The notes beneath the pieces were generated by a model. The model searched no databases, had not been told where the DNA came from, and saw nothing but the letters and a program-made list of their open reading frames with translations. From Lachnoclostridium sp. UBA1175 (lineage in GTDB: Bacteria; Bacillota; Clostridia; Lachnospirales; Lachnospiraceae), in assembly GCA_002311665.1 (NCBI GenBank), contig DBYX01000019.1, positions 62,001-126,000 on the forward strand: a stretch of 64,000 bases of DNA, given 5' to 3'. This document shows positions 15,015-23,822 of the stretch, in pieces. Numbering within the stretch: the stretch's first letter is position 1; the number at the start of each line of letters is the position of its first letter. The translations under genes were made by a program, and so were the position numbers.

Positions 15015-16628
15015 TCAATACTCGGGCATTGCCGGAGCGGCCGGAGCTACAGGCTCCTTCTTGATGGCAACGACCGCCTCGGTCGTGAGAAGCGTTGCCG
15101 CTACGCTGGTCGCATTTTCCAACGCGCAGCGCGTAACCTTGACAGGATCGATGATCCCGCTGGCCACCATATCCACATACTCGCCGGTGTAAGCGTCGAA
15201 GCCCATACCGTCCGCGAGGTTCATTACCTTGTCAACGATGACCGTTCCCTCGTAGCCTGCGTTGGCTGCGATCGTGAGAAGCGGTGCCTGAAGTGCCTTC
15301 AGGATGATGTTCGCGCCGGTCTTCTCGTCGCCCTCAAGCGTGTCGGCAAGTGCCTTCACCTTGCTGATCGTATGGAGGTATGCGGAACCGCCGCCCGCGA
15401 TGATTCCCTCCTCAACGGCTGCCTTGGTTGCTGCAAGAGCATCCTCGACACGGAGCTTGGCTTCCTTCATCTCGGTCTCGGTAGCGGCACCCACTCGGAT
15501 CACGGCTACGCCGCCCGCGAGCTTCGCGATGCGCTCCTGGATCTTCTCCTTATCGTAGGAGGACGTCGTGTTGTCGTACTGCGCGCGCAGCATTGCGATG
15601 CGGTCCGCAACGGCCTTCTGGTCGCCTGCGCCGTCAACGATCGTCGTGGTTTCCTTGAGAACCTTAACGCTCTTCGCGCTGCCGAGCATCTCCATCGTTG
15701 CGTCCTTGAGAGACAGGCCGACCTCCTCGGTGATGACCGTGCCGCCCGTCAGGATCGCGATATCCTGGAGCATCTCTTTTCTTCTGTCGCCGTAGCCCGG
15801 AGCCTTCACCGCAACAACGGTAAATGTTCCGCGCAGCTTGTTGAGGATCAGCGTCGAAAGCGCGTCGCCCTCGACATCCTCAGCGATGATCAGGAGCTGC
15901 TTGCCGGTCTTTACGATCTGCTCGAGCACCGGAAGGAGATCCTGGATGTTGCTTACCTTCTTGTCTGTGAGAAGGATGAACGGATCGGTGAGAACCGCCT
16001 CCATCTTGTCCATATCGGTAGCCATATATGCGGAGATGTATCCGCGGTCAAACTGCATACCCTGTACCACGTCGAGCTCGGTCTTCATCGTCTTGGACTC
16101 TTCGATCGAGATGACGCCGTCCTTGGAAACCTTCTCCATCGCATCCGCGACAAGCTCGCCGACTTCCTCGCTGCCCGAGGAGATCGTCGCTACCTTGGCG
16201 ATGTGGGATTTGCCGGACACTGCGGAGCTCATGCCCTTCAGCGCCTCAACGGCAATCTCGGATGCCTTCTTCATTCCCTTGCGGAGCACGATCGGGTTAG
16301 CGCCCGCCGCGAGGTTCTTCATACCCTCGTTGATCATCGCCTGCGCAAGCACCGTAGCGGTCGTGGTACCGTCGCCGGCCACGTCGTTGGTCTTCGTCGC
16401 AACTTCCTTCAGAAGCTGTGCGCCCATATTTTCGAACTTGTCCTCGAGCTCGATCTCCTTCGCGATCGTGACACCGTCGTTGGTGATCAACGGAGCGCCG
16501 TAGCCTTTCTCAAGAACAACGTTTCTTCCCTTCGGTCCGAGCGTCACCTTCACGGTGTCCGCCAGCTGGTTGACGCCGCTCTCCAGAGCCTTTCTTGCGT
16601 CAACATCGTATTTCAAGATCTTAGCCAT
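15015..16628 (-). CDS. groEL: Chaperonin GroEL (Hsp60)
   Basis: This complete 537-residue GroEL is the tetradecameric folding chamber that works with GroES and ATP. The N-terminal equatorial domain contains TLGPKGRNVVLEK and the ATP site DGTTTAT (near residues 86-92), and the apical and intermediate regions follow the standard order. The C-terminus is a short Pro-Ala tail (PVAPAAPAMPEY) instead of the Gly-Met repeats of enterobacteria, as is usual for many Clostridia. It follows groES after 57 bases, under the CIRCE-controlled promoter at 17084-17112. Confidence 0.98.
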   Translation of the reverse strand: MAKILKYDVDARKALESGVNQLADTVKVTLGPKGRNVVLEKGYGAPLITNDGVTIAKEIELEDKFENMGAQLLKEVATKTNDVAGDGTTTATVLAQAMINEGMKNLAAGANPIVLRKGMKKASEIAVEALKGMSSAVSGKSHIAKVATISSGSEEVGELVADAMEKVSKDGVISIEESKTMKTELDVVQGMQFDRGYISAYMATDMDKMEAVLTDPFILLTDKKVSNIQDLLPVLEQIVKTGKQLLIIAEDVEGDALSTLILNKLRGTFTVVAVKAPGYGDRRKEMLQDIAILTGGTVITEEVGLSLKDATMEMLGSAKSVKVLKETTTIVDGAGDQKAVADRIAMLRAQYDNTTSSYDKEKIQERIAKLAGGVAVIRVGAATETEMKEAKLRVEDALAATKAAVEEGIIAGGGSAYLHTISKVKALADTLEGDEKTGANIILKALQAPLLTIAANAGYEGTVIVDKVMNLADGMGFDAYTGEYVDMVASGIIDPVKVTRCALENATSVAATLLTTEAVVAIKKEPVAPAAPAMPEY

Positions 16629-16685
16629 ATGTCATGCTTCCTTTCCTTCCGCGATCCGCTCGCGGTCAATATAATCCGGGACTGC

Positions 16686-16973
16686 TCAGTCCACAACGAG
16701 CGCGATGATATCGCTCTGCTTGACAACAATGTATTCGTCCTCGCCGAGTTTCACATTCGTTCCCGCGTATTTCGAGTAGATGACCTGATCGCCTTCCTTG
16801 ACCTGCATGGTCACTTCCTTGCCGTCAACGATCCCGCCGGGGCCGACTGCAACAACGATCGCCTCCTGCGGCTTCTCCTGCGATGCCGTAGTCAGGATGA
16901 TCCCGGATTTCGTGGTCTCCTCCGCGGCTTTCTGCTTCAAAACAACACGATCACTCAACGGTACCAGTTTCAT
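16686..16973 (-). CDS. groES: Co-chaperonin GroES (Hsp10)
   Basis: This 95-residue protein caps the GroEL chamber as a heptamer. It is full length, with the mobile-loop segment (EETTKSGIIL near residues 18-27) and the conserved YSKYAGTNVKLGEDEY region. It is first in the groES-groEL operon, preceded by a leader of about 100 bases and an HrcA-type operator. Confidence 0.98.
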   Translation of the reverse strand: MKLVPLSDRVVLKQKAAEETTKSGIILTTASQEKPQEAIVVAVGPGGIVDGKEVTMQVKEGDQVIYSKYAGTNVKLGEDEYIVVKQSDIIALVVD

Positions 16974-17083
16974 GTAAAAGCCCTCTTTCTTTCATAAAAA
17001 TAGTCTGGGTTCGTCGCACCCGATTTCCGGCCCGCGCATCCCGGCCGGCCCATCACGGCACGACACCCTCCGACGACGCTACT

Positions 17084-17112
17084 GTTATAGCACAACTTAT
17101 TAGCACTGTCAA
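17084..17112 (-). promoter_or_regulatory. Sigma-A promoter of groES-groEL
   Basis: On the minus strand a consensus TTGACA (17107-17112) and TATAAC (17084-17089) are 17 bases apart. The -35 box lies inside the CIRCE element, so repressor binding would block polymerase directly. Confidence 0.9.
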
Positions 17113-17126
17113 GTGGTGAGTGCTAA
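17100..17126. promoter_or_regulatory. CIRCE operator (HrcA binding site)
   Basis: TTAGCACTG-N9-GAGTGCTAA matches the CIRCE consensus TTAGCACTC-N9-GAGTGCTAA with one mismatch in the last base of the left arm. It overlaps the -35 box of the groESL promoter. HrcA represses this class of promoter at low temperature and releases it when GroEL is titrated by misfolded proteins. Confidence 0.95.
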
Positions 17127-17133
17127 TTTCTGT

Positions 17134-17149
17134 CATTTTCCGTAAAATG
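17134..17149. repeat. Palindrome CATTTT-CCGT-AAAATG
   Basis: Six-base arms surround a 4-base centre, lying directly against the stop codon of the lipoprotein gene and just upstream of the groESL operator. It is one of several CATTTT-NCGN-AAAATG sites in the intergenic regions of this window. Confidence 0.5.
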
Positions 17150-19519
17150 CTACTTCGTATTCTGCCATGTCCCGTACCCTACCGGGAAGCTCCAGCTGTC
17201 GCCCGTGTTGCGCTCGACAAGCTCAACCCACACGACGCGGCGCGCCTTCTCCGGGCGGATCAGCGTTCCGTCGAGCGCCTTCTCGGCATCGGTGTACTCG
17301 AACACGTTGCGGATGTTTATCGTGAGAAGCTCCGTCTCGACGGTTGTCCAGTCCTCCGCGGGGCGGTAGTTTCTCGCATTGCCCGTACGGTCCGATGTCT
17401 TGGCAGGGATCTGCGACAGCGAGTCGACGCACACGTTATTCACGTATATGAGCCCTCCCCTGTACTGGATCAGCTCGTTCAGCGCACCGTTGCGCTCACG
17501 CACCCGAAGCGTTGCGGAGATCTCCTTATCCTTGTCGGACAGTGCGGTGTTGAACAACACTTCCTCGCTGCCGGCCTGCCCACACGCGAACAGGTACTCC
17601 TCCTTCTCACCGGTCTCCATGCCGACGAGAATGTCCGTCGTGCTCCCCTCTCTGCCGTACGTTCTTCCGGACGCTACGGCGATCGTGTCGCCGTCCTTCA
17701 CGACGCTCTCCGTCGCGGCTGTGGAAACCGCCGTGGTCTCGCCGTCAAAGCGGAACCGATATTCAAGCTCGATATCGGTCGCCCTTGCGTCCGCCGTCTC
17801 CGCGACCGTCGGATCCGCCTTCAGGCGCACAAGGAACCGGCCGTCGTTGGTCGTCAGGAAACGCGCCACCTCCGTGCCGTCGGGGAGGCTCACGTAATAG
17901 AAAAGCTTGTTCACCGTGAGCGGTGTATTGTAATCTTCCAGTTCAATGTAGCGGGACACCTTGAGCGCGGGCGCGCTCCCCATCTCCGCAGGGCAGGTCG
18001 CCAGCAGCCGGCGGTTGTCGCCGAACTGCGCGTACACGCGGCAAACCTGACCGTCGCACGCCCGATACAACCGGAATTCCGCAGCCCCGGACACCGTGAC
18101 CTTTACATCGCCGGTGTACACGGACGTCCCGTCCGCATCCTTCGCGGAGCCGATCTCAACCGTTCCCACCTTCGTCCCGGCACCGTCTGCCGCAGGCGCG
18201 GTCCCGCCGAGATCCGTCGCGCCGCTCACCGGGTAGCACAGCAGGTCCCATCCGTCCTCGCCCGCCGGATGCAGCCGCAGGCTCGCCGCAGTCTCTCCGG
18301 GAAGCTCGGCCTCGAGCTCATCCGTGATCCACTCGCCGTAAGCCACGGGGGTGTCCACCGCCGTGTTGCTGAGCTCGTCGTATGTGTGAAGATATATGTA
18401 TTTGCGGTACTTCGGGCGCGTCAACTGTCCGCTCACCGAGCGGTCACCCTCGTACAGTTCGTCCGTGCGGAGCAGTGATGCGTAAAATCCGCCGATGTTG
18501 CCGGTCTTGAGTTCCTCGGCCGTGACATCCGTCGTCGTGGCTCCGTTATACTTGTAGGTGTAGCGTGCACCCGGCCCGATCAAAAGCGAGTTGTTGCCGT
18601 CCCTGCGGACTCGACCGTCCGCGTCCACGGTGAACGGGCTGTCCCCGTCGAAGACGGCATTTTCCACAACCACGTCGCCGTACTTGTCCGACGTCGTCTG
18701 CAGCTTCGCGGTCTGCTTTCCGTCCTGCGTGCACGTCATTGTGAAGCGGTATCCGTCCTCGCCGAGGCCCTTGCGCTCCCACTGCAGCTGCCTCGTCGAT
18801 CCATCACGCGCGATGTCCACGGTGACCGTGTAGTTGCCGTTGAGCACGCCGCGGTCTCCCGGAGGCGTCGTCGACTGCGACACGGAGGCAACGCGGTCCT
18901 TCGCGCTCCACTGCTGTTCGAAGAAACGGTACACATACACCGCGGAGAGTTTCTCGATCGTTCCGTCCGAGCCTTTCCGGTCGACATAGACATTGAACTG
19001 TACCGTGCCGGCATCGCTGACGGTGAGCATCACATAGCCCTTCTCCTCGTCCGTCATCGGGAACTCAAGCCCGAGGCGCACGCCGTCGTCCGCGACCTCC
19101 GGGTCGCCCGCGCCGTTGTAGTGCACGGTCGAGCGGAGCATCTGTCCGCCGTCTACCCACGAATCGAGGAGCATCGCTCCGTCCGGAGTCTGCAGGTAGA
19201 TCTTCTGCATGCCCCGGTCTTCCTCCTGCCACACGCGGATCATCGGTTCGTCCTTGCCGTACAGTGTCATTCCGCCGTTGAACGAGCCGTCCTCCGCCTT
19301 CAGAACCACAAGCCTCCCCACGAGGTCTCCGTCCTTCCCGAGGCGGAATTCCGCGCCGTCCTCGAACCGGTCAATGTAAAATGACTCGTCCTTCGGTGTG
19401 TCCGCCGGCTTGTTGTGGCACGCGACGGCGCAGAGTACCAAGGCCGCGAGCAGCATGGCCGCTGCTGCGAACCGGACGAGTCTTTTGATTGTCGGATTGT
19501 TATCTTTTCGCATCTTCAT
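17150..19519 (-). CDS. Large lipoprotein of unknown function
   Basis: The protein has about 789 residues with a lipoprotein signal: basic MKMRKDNNPTIKR, a hydrophobic core and the lipobox-like AVAC near residue 34, followed by a short HNKPADTPKD linker. The remainder is beta-rich with recurring patterns (for example FDGDSPFTVDADGRVRRDG and FLTTNDGRFLVRL) that suggest several similar beta domains, but I recognise no named family. I prefer the ATG at 19519, at the start of the signal peptide; the frame extends 21 codons further upstream as an Arg-rich stretch with no clear ribosome binding site. It is probably anchored on the outer face of the membrane. Confidence 0.75.
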   Translation of the reverse strand: MKMRKDNNPTIKRLVRFAAAAMLLAALVLCAVACHNKPADTPKDESFYIDRFEDGAEFRLGKDGDLVGRLVVLKAEDGSFNGGMTLYGKDEPMIRVWQEEDRGMQKIYLQTPDGAMLLDSWVDGGQMLRSTVHYNGAGDPEVADDGVRLGLEFPMTDEEKGYVMLTVSDAGTVQFNVYVDRKGSDGTIEKLSAVYVYRFFEQQWSAKDRVASVSQSTTPPGDRGVLNGNYTVTVDIARDGSTRQLQWERKGLGEDGYRFTMTCTQDGKQTAKLQTTSDKYGDVVVENAVFDGDSPFTVDADGRVRRDGNNSLLIGPGARYTYKYNGATTTDVTAEELKTGNIGGFYASLLRTDELYEGDRSVSGQLTRPKYRKYIYLHTYDELSNTAVDTPVAYGEWITDELEAELPGETAASLRLHPAGEDGWDLLCYPVSGATDLGGTAPAADGAGTKVGTVEIGSAKDADGTSVYTGDVKVTVSGAAEFRLYRACDGQVCRVYAQFGDNRRLLATCPAEMGSAPALKVSRYIELEDYNTPLTVNKLFYYVSLPDGTEVARFLTTNDGRFLVRLKADPTVAETADARATDIELEYRFRFDGETTAVSTAATESVVKDGDTIAVASGRTYGREGSTTDILVGMETGEKEEYLFACGQAGSEEVLFNTALSDKDKEISATLRVRERNGALNELIQYRGGLIYVNNVCVDSLSQIPAKTSDRTGNARNYRPAEDWTTVETELLTINIRNVFEYTDAEKALDGTLIRPEKARRVVWVELVERNTGDSWSFPVGYGTWQNTK

Positions 19520-19686
19520 TTCCCGTCGCTCCGAACCCTTCCGCCGCGCCGCCGCGCGTGACGCCCGGAGCATCCTTCTCATAGCCCCCTAAGTATATCC
19601 TCTTCCCCTTCATTTTTCAATGCTTTTCCCGAATCGACAGGCGCTGCATGCACGGCGCCGACGGCATCAAAATTGCATAATTTTAC

Positions 19687-19715
19687 TTGAAAACAAGCGG
19701 TTTCAATGCTACAAT
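19687..19715 (+). promoter_or_regulatory. Promoter of the DUF1508 gene
   Basis: TTGAAA (19687-19692) and TACAAT (19710-19715) are 17 bases apart, 65 bases upstream of the start codon. Confidence 0.7.
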
Positions 19716-19779
19716 AGCCCTGTGAATATTCATACGGAGGGAGCGACGGTTCCTTCCGACAATAAAGGAGGTATTACCC

Positions 19780-20148
19780 ATGGGCAAGTTTGTTATCAAG
19801 ACGACGAAGTCCGGCGTTAAGTTCGATCTTAAGGCTACGAACGGACAGGTCATCGCAACAAGTGAGGTTTACAAGAGTCTTGCAAGCTGCAAGAACGGTA
19901 TCGCAAGCGTACAGAAGAACGCGCCGAAGGCTGCGATCGAGGATCAGACGGTTGAGGGTTACAAGACCGAGAAGAATCCGAAGTTCGAGCTTTACACCGA
20001 CAAGGCCGGTGAGTTCCGCTTCCGCCTGAAGGCTTCGAACGGCCAGATCATTGCGATCGGCGAAGGCTACACCACGAAGCCCAACTGCGAGAAGGGCATC
20101 GCGAGCGTACAGAAGAACGCCGTTGACGCTGCGATCGAGACTGAGTAA
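19780..20148 (+). CDS. Tandem DUF1508 (YegP-like) protein
   Basis: This 122-residue protein is made of two copies of the DUF1508 motif (about residues 3-55 and 68-118). Each has a strand (KFDLKATNGQVIA; RFRLKASNGQIIA), a turn, and the signature CKNGIASVQKNA or CEKGIASVQKNA. This is the usual YegP arrangement, a small cytosolic protein of unclear function often linked to stress. AAAGGAGG precedes the ATG, and codon use looks optimised (Lys AAG, Asn AAC), suggesting high expression. A strong terminator follows. Confidence 0.92.
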   Translation: MGKFVIKTTKSGVKFDLKATNGQVIATSEVYKSLASCKNGIASVQKNAPKAAIEDQTVEGYKTEKNPKFELYTDKAGEFRFRLKASNGQIIAIGEGYTTKPNCEKGIASVQKNAVDAAIETE

Positions 20149-20202
20149 TCGGTTGACGCGGACGCTCCCGTAAGACGCGCCCGACAATATTCCGACAATG
20201 AC

Positions 20203-20245
20203 AACCGGCAAGCATCGTTATGCACGATGCTCGCCGGTTTTTTTG
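20203..20245 (+). terminator. Rho-independent terminator of the DUF1508 gene
   Basis: AACCGGC and AGCATCGT pair with ACGATGCT and GCCGGTT, followed by a run of T. The last codons and stop of the convergent YfhO-like gene (20218) are encoded within this hairpin. Confidence 0.9.
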
Positions 20246-22830
20246 CGCAATCTGGGGACGATCACAAGCAGTGCCCAGCCAAGCAGACCCGCAAGGCTTA
20301 CGCAGATCCCGGCCGTCCGACCGGGCGCGTGGTAGATCATCTCAAACGCCTGCTCACCCGCTGCGATCGCGCAGCCGACCAGGCCGTTGTCCGCGCGCAG
20401 CACGGGCGTCTCCGTCCCGTTGACGCGGATGGTCCAGTTCTCGTCGTACGGCACGCTCACCACGAGGATACCGTCGCTCTCCGGCGCGATCTTACCGGTG
20501 ATCTTGTTGTTCTTCGGGTTGCTCAGCTCCGTGGCCATCGTCATGTTCGCGCGGGCCGCGGCGAGCTCCGAAACCTTCACTCTCTGTACCTTCGGCTCCG
20601 AGATGTCCACGTTCTCGCCGGTGAACTGAAATGTCAGCTCACGGCAGGGCTCCGCCGAGGATACGACAAATTTCATATCAAAGTTGTTGTTCGGCCGGGA
20701 GTTGTCCTTGCCCGACAGCACGCCGGTGATCCCGTTGACGGTGATGACCGTGCGGTGATCGTGGCGCTCCGCGATCCTCAGCGTCACGACGTATATATAC
20801 TCGTTGAGCGAGTCGGGGATCGGGACGGTGTATGTCTTCGCGACGTTGGAATCCGCGACGTGCAGGTTGCCCCCGACGCCCGGCTCAAGCCCAAAATCGA
20901 TCTTCACACCCGCGTCCTCGAGCGGTGACTTGTATACATCGGGGCCGTCCTCCTCCGTGACGACATACGACAGCAGCGCAAGCTCGCGGTCGACCGCGGA
21001 CAGCGTGCGGAACTCCCGCAGACTCATGCGTTTCGCACCCGCGAAGGCCAGCGTGTACGCCCCCGGATTCTCGTAGACACGCACATCACCCTCCCGCGCG
21101 TCATCCACCCTGGCGTAGCCGGCCGGGGCGTCCGTCTCCGTAGCGACGTAGCGAACGCCGAGCAGCGTCTGGAGGAAAATGTCATTTTGCGGCGTGAACG
21201 AGATATCGTTCACCGTAGGGTTGGCCGCACCGAGATCCCCGTACAGAAGCTTCAGATACTCGACGTTGCTGAGTGAGGAGTAGAAACCGGTCGAGAGGTA
21301 TCTCTTGCCGCGAAGCCGGTTGACGCCGTATTTGACCTCGACGAAATCCGCGCTTCGGTACACGCCGTCATTTCTCGAAAGCACCTCCGAGATCGCGCGG
21401 TCGCGGTCCTCGTCGTACAGTTTCTGCGCGTAGGCGCGGGAAACCGGCTTCTCGGTCGCGACCGAGTAGACGATCGTGACGACCAGTGCCAGCACGATCG
21501 CGGGGACCGTCAGCAGGCGAAGGTTGTTGCGCTTCACCGCGAGTCTCGCGAGATAGACGGTGCCCACGGCGTCCGCCGCGAACAGCGCGCTCTGGCTCCA
21601 CGCCCCGCGGAACATATAGCCGGCGACGCCGAGCCCCGTAGCGATCAGCGCGATCGCCGTGAAACGGCGGAGCGGAAGCTCCCCCGAGGTAAGCTTGTGC
21701 AGAAGGATCGCGATCAGCAGTGCGCCGATCGGAACGAACGGAATCAGGATCTTCTCACGAGCGTAAAGGAAGCCGTTGAGGATGTAGCGTACCCACGGGA
21801 GCCATGCGCACGCCAGCACACCGATGGCGAGCACCGCCTCGGCGCGGAAGTTTCCCGCCGTCTCGTCGTCCTCCTCCCGCTTCCTGCGGGGCACGGCCAG
21901 CACGCAGATCGCGAGGTAGGCGAGCGCCGTCATACCCATCGAGTAGCCGCTGTAGCACACCGCGCCGGCGAAATCCATATCCCCGATCAGCAGGTGGAAA
22001 AGGTCCATCTTCGGCGTCGCACCGGGCTCGCGTCCGGAGAGGATCGCCATCATGGACGGGATAGTCAGAACGGACGCCACGGCCGTTCCGGCGATGATGC
22101 ACAGCGCGAAACGCCAGCCCCACTGCCAGAAGGTTTTCCACTCAAATTTCTCCGTGATGAACACATAGCGATAAATCCCGTAGAGCGTAACTACCACGAG
22201 CCCCGGGATCGCATAGAAGTAGCTTGTGAAAAATAAGAGAGCGACACTCACCGTGAGCAGACCTCGCCTGCGCCGCGAGAAGAACCGGTCGACACCGATC
22301 AGCGCGAGCAGCAGAAACGGCATATAGTCCACAAACATGACCTGCCTGCGGGAGTGGAACAGAAGCGGCGTGGCCAGCGCGAGCAGCGACGTCGCAGTGT
22401 AGATCGCGCGGTCGGAGAGCGCCGCCTTCGGCCCGAACGCGATCTGGATGTGGCGAAGCCACAGAAAGCCGAGCCACACGGAAGCGATCAGCATCACAAC
22501 GGACGCGAACTGCAGATATGTGACCATCGAGACACCCGGCATCAGATAACTGGGAAGATAGACCGGATTCAGGAAACCGTAGTACCCGAAATAGTATGCA
22601 TTTTGCCCGCCGCCGAGCTGCAGCGCGAACTCCGGCAGAAACTCGCCGGTCTCGTAAAATGTCTGTCGGTAGTACTCCGGCAGCACGCTGTGCTGGCTCA
22701 CCCAGTCGATGATCGACCCGTACAGGTTCGTCGTGCCGGTCATCACGAAGATGGCGATGAGCAGCGCCGCAGTGATGCCGCCGAGTACCGCGACATCCCG
22801 CTTGCGCAAGGAACGAATTGTCTTCCGCAT
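20218..22830 (-). CDS. YfhO-like multi-pass membrane protein
   Basis: This protein of about 870 residues has roughly a dozen hydrophobic segments in its first 500 residues (first at about 13-33) and a large extracytoplasmic beta-rich C-terminal domain. It ends with a final membrane helix and a basic tail. The early segment with QLGGGQNAYYFGYYGFLNP and the overall layout match the YfhO family, GT-C-like proteins linked to lipoteichoic acid glycosylation in Firmicutes. The ATG at 22830 follows a G-rich site; an upstream start would add 14 basic residues. Transcription probably starts at the promoter at 22954-22982. The substrate is not predictable. Confidence 0.85.
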   Translation of the reverse strand: MRKTIRSLRKRDVAVLGGITAALLIAIFVMTGTTNLYGSIIDWVSQHSVLPEYYRQTFYETGEFLPEFALQLGGGQNAYYFGYYGFLNPVYLPSYLMPGVSMVTYLQFASVVMLIASVWLGFLWLRHIQIAFGPKAALSDRAIYTATSLLALATPLLFHSRRQVMFVDYMPFLLLALIGVDRFFSRRRRGLLTVSVALLFFTSYFYAIPGLVVVTLYGIYRYVFITEKFEWKTFWQWGWRFALCIIAGTAVASVLTIPSMMAILSGREPGATPKMDLFHLLIGDMDFAGAVCYSGYSMGMTALAYLAICVLAVPRRKREEDDETAGNFRAEAVLAIGVLACAWLPWVRYILNGFLYAREKILIPFVPIGALLIAILLHKLTSGELPLRRFTAIALIATGLGVAGYMFRGAWSQSALFAADAVGTVYLARLAVKRNNLRLLTVPAIVLALVVTIVYSVATEKPVSRAYAQKLYDEDRDRAISEVLSRNDGVYRSADFVEVKYGVNRLRGKRYLSTGFYSSLSNVEYLKLLYGDLGAANPTVNDISFTPQNDIFLQTLLGVRYVATETDAPAGYARVDDAREGDVRVYENPGAYTLAFAGAKRMSLREFRTLSAVDRELALLSYVVTEEDGPDVYKSPLEDAGVKIDFGLEPGVGGNLHVADSNVAKTYTVPIPDSLNEYIYVVTLRIAERHDHRTVITVNGITGVLSGKDNSRPNNNFDMKFVVSSAEPCRELTFQFTGENVDISEPKVQRVKVSELAAARANMTMATELSNPKNNKITGKIAPESDGILVVSVPYDENWTIRVNGTETPVLRADNGLVGCAIAAGEQAFEMIYHAPGRTAGICVSLAGLLGWALLVIVPRLRKKTGEHRA

Positions 22831-22953
22831 GGTAATTTTCCCCCGTAACGATAAGCGCACGCAGCGCCCCATGAACGCGCCGCGGGCATATTACGCGCCG
22901 CCCTGTCGAACCTTCACGGCGCTCACTGTCGCGTTCGCCGCGACATCCTCTTA

Positions 22954-22982
22954 ACTATACCGTATATTCGCGTTTCCGACAA
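22954..22982 (-). promoter_or_regulatory. Promoter of the YfhO-like gene
   Basis: On the minus strand TTGTCG (22977-22982) and TATAGT (22954-22959) are 17 bases apart, giving a leader of about 115 bases. Confidence 0.55.
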
Positions 22983-23002
22983 GTATGAAAACATTTTTAT
23001 TT

Positions 23003-23018
23003 CATTTTGCGAAAAATG
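23003..23018. repeat. Palindrome CATTTT-GCGA-AAAATG in the PIG-L promoter region
   Basis: The palindrome lies three bases upstream of a likely -10 box (TATACT, 23022-23027), in the spacer position of the promoter of the downstream deacetylase gene. An identical 16-mer occurs at 50843-50858. Confidence 0.55.
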
Positions 23019-23078
23019 TGATATACTCTGTATTCAAACGGCTCCGCACAACGCGGAGCACTATGGGGGATAATTGAA

Positions 23079-23807
23079 ATGAACAAGAAAGAGAAACGCC
23101 GGCGGATCCTTCGGCTGGGGATCCTCATCATCGTTGCGCTCGGGCTTGCCGTCCTGTTCGGACCGCTGCTCGCCTGCAACCACCGGTACATCGGCCTTCC
23201 GCCCGTCACCACGGAGCAGCTCGACGAGCTCCCGCTCGACGGCGTCAACAAACTTATGATCGTGGCGCACCCCGACGATGAGTACATCTGGGGCGGCGCG
23301 CATCTTCTCACCGACGACTGGCTCGTCGTCGTGATCACCAACGGCGACAATGACACGCGCCGCGCCGAATTCGAATCTATGATGGAACACACAGGCGATG
23401 TCGGGCTGATGCTCTCCTACCCGGACAAGGTCGGCGGCAGCCGAAGCAACTGGGACTACTGGGCCGGCTCGATCCGCACGGACCTCGAGACCGTCATCGG
23501 CTACCGGAACTGGGAGCAGATTGTCACGCACAACCGGGACGGCGAGTACGGGCACCAGCATCACATCTACGCGCACAAGCTTGTCGTGGAGGCATACCGC
23601 GAGCTGAACAGCTCCCTGCCCCTCGCGTTCTTCGGCACCTACTACCGCAACGTGGATCTTCCGGACAATCTCACGCGCGTCGACAGCGACATCCTCGCGC
23701 GCAAGGAATCCCTTGCGTCGATCTACGAGTCGCAGACCAACACCGTGAAGAAGTTCCGCCATATGTTCCCTTACGAAAACCTGATCACTTACGACGGCAC
23801 CGACTGA
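23079..23807 (+). CDS. Membrane-anchored PIG-L/LmbE-family deacetylase
   Basis: This 242-residue protein has a basic N-terminus and one membrane helix (about 10-32), followed by a PIG-L type zinc-dependent N-deacetylase domain. The metal-binding AHPDDE motif is at residues 63-68 and the second motif GHQHHIYAH is around 158-166. Members remove acetyl from N-acetylglucosamine-containing substrates. The anchor may place the catalytic domain outside the membrane and suggests an envelope glycan substrate. The convergent neighbour on the left is a YfhO-like protein, also an envelope candidate. A hairpin (GCTCCGC...GCGGAGC, 23041-23059) lies in the leader. Confidence 0.88.
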   Translation: MNKKEKRRRILRLGILIIVALGLAVLFGPLLACNHRYIGLPPVTTEQLDELPLDGVNKLMIVAHPDDEYIWGGAHLLTDDWLVVVITNGDNDTRRAEFESMMEHTGDVGLMLSYPDKVGGSRSNWDYWAGSIRTDLETVIGYRNWEQIVTHNRDGEYGHQHHIYAHKLVVEAYRELNSSLPLAFFGTYYRNVDLPDNLTRVDSDILARKESLASIYESQTNTVKKFRHMFPYENLITYDGTD

Positions 23808-23822
23808 CGGTGCCGTTTTTTC
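23794..23822 (+). terminator. Terminator overlapping the PIG-L stop codon
   Basis: ACGGCACCG and CGGTGCCGT pair around a loop that contains the TGA stop codon, followed by a T run. It ends immediately before the stop of the convergent anti-sigma-like gene. Confidence 0.9.
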
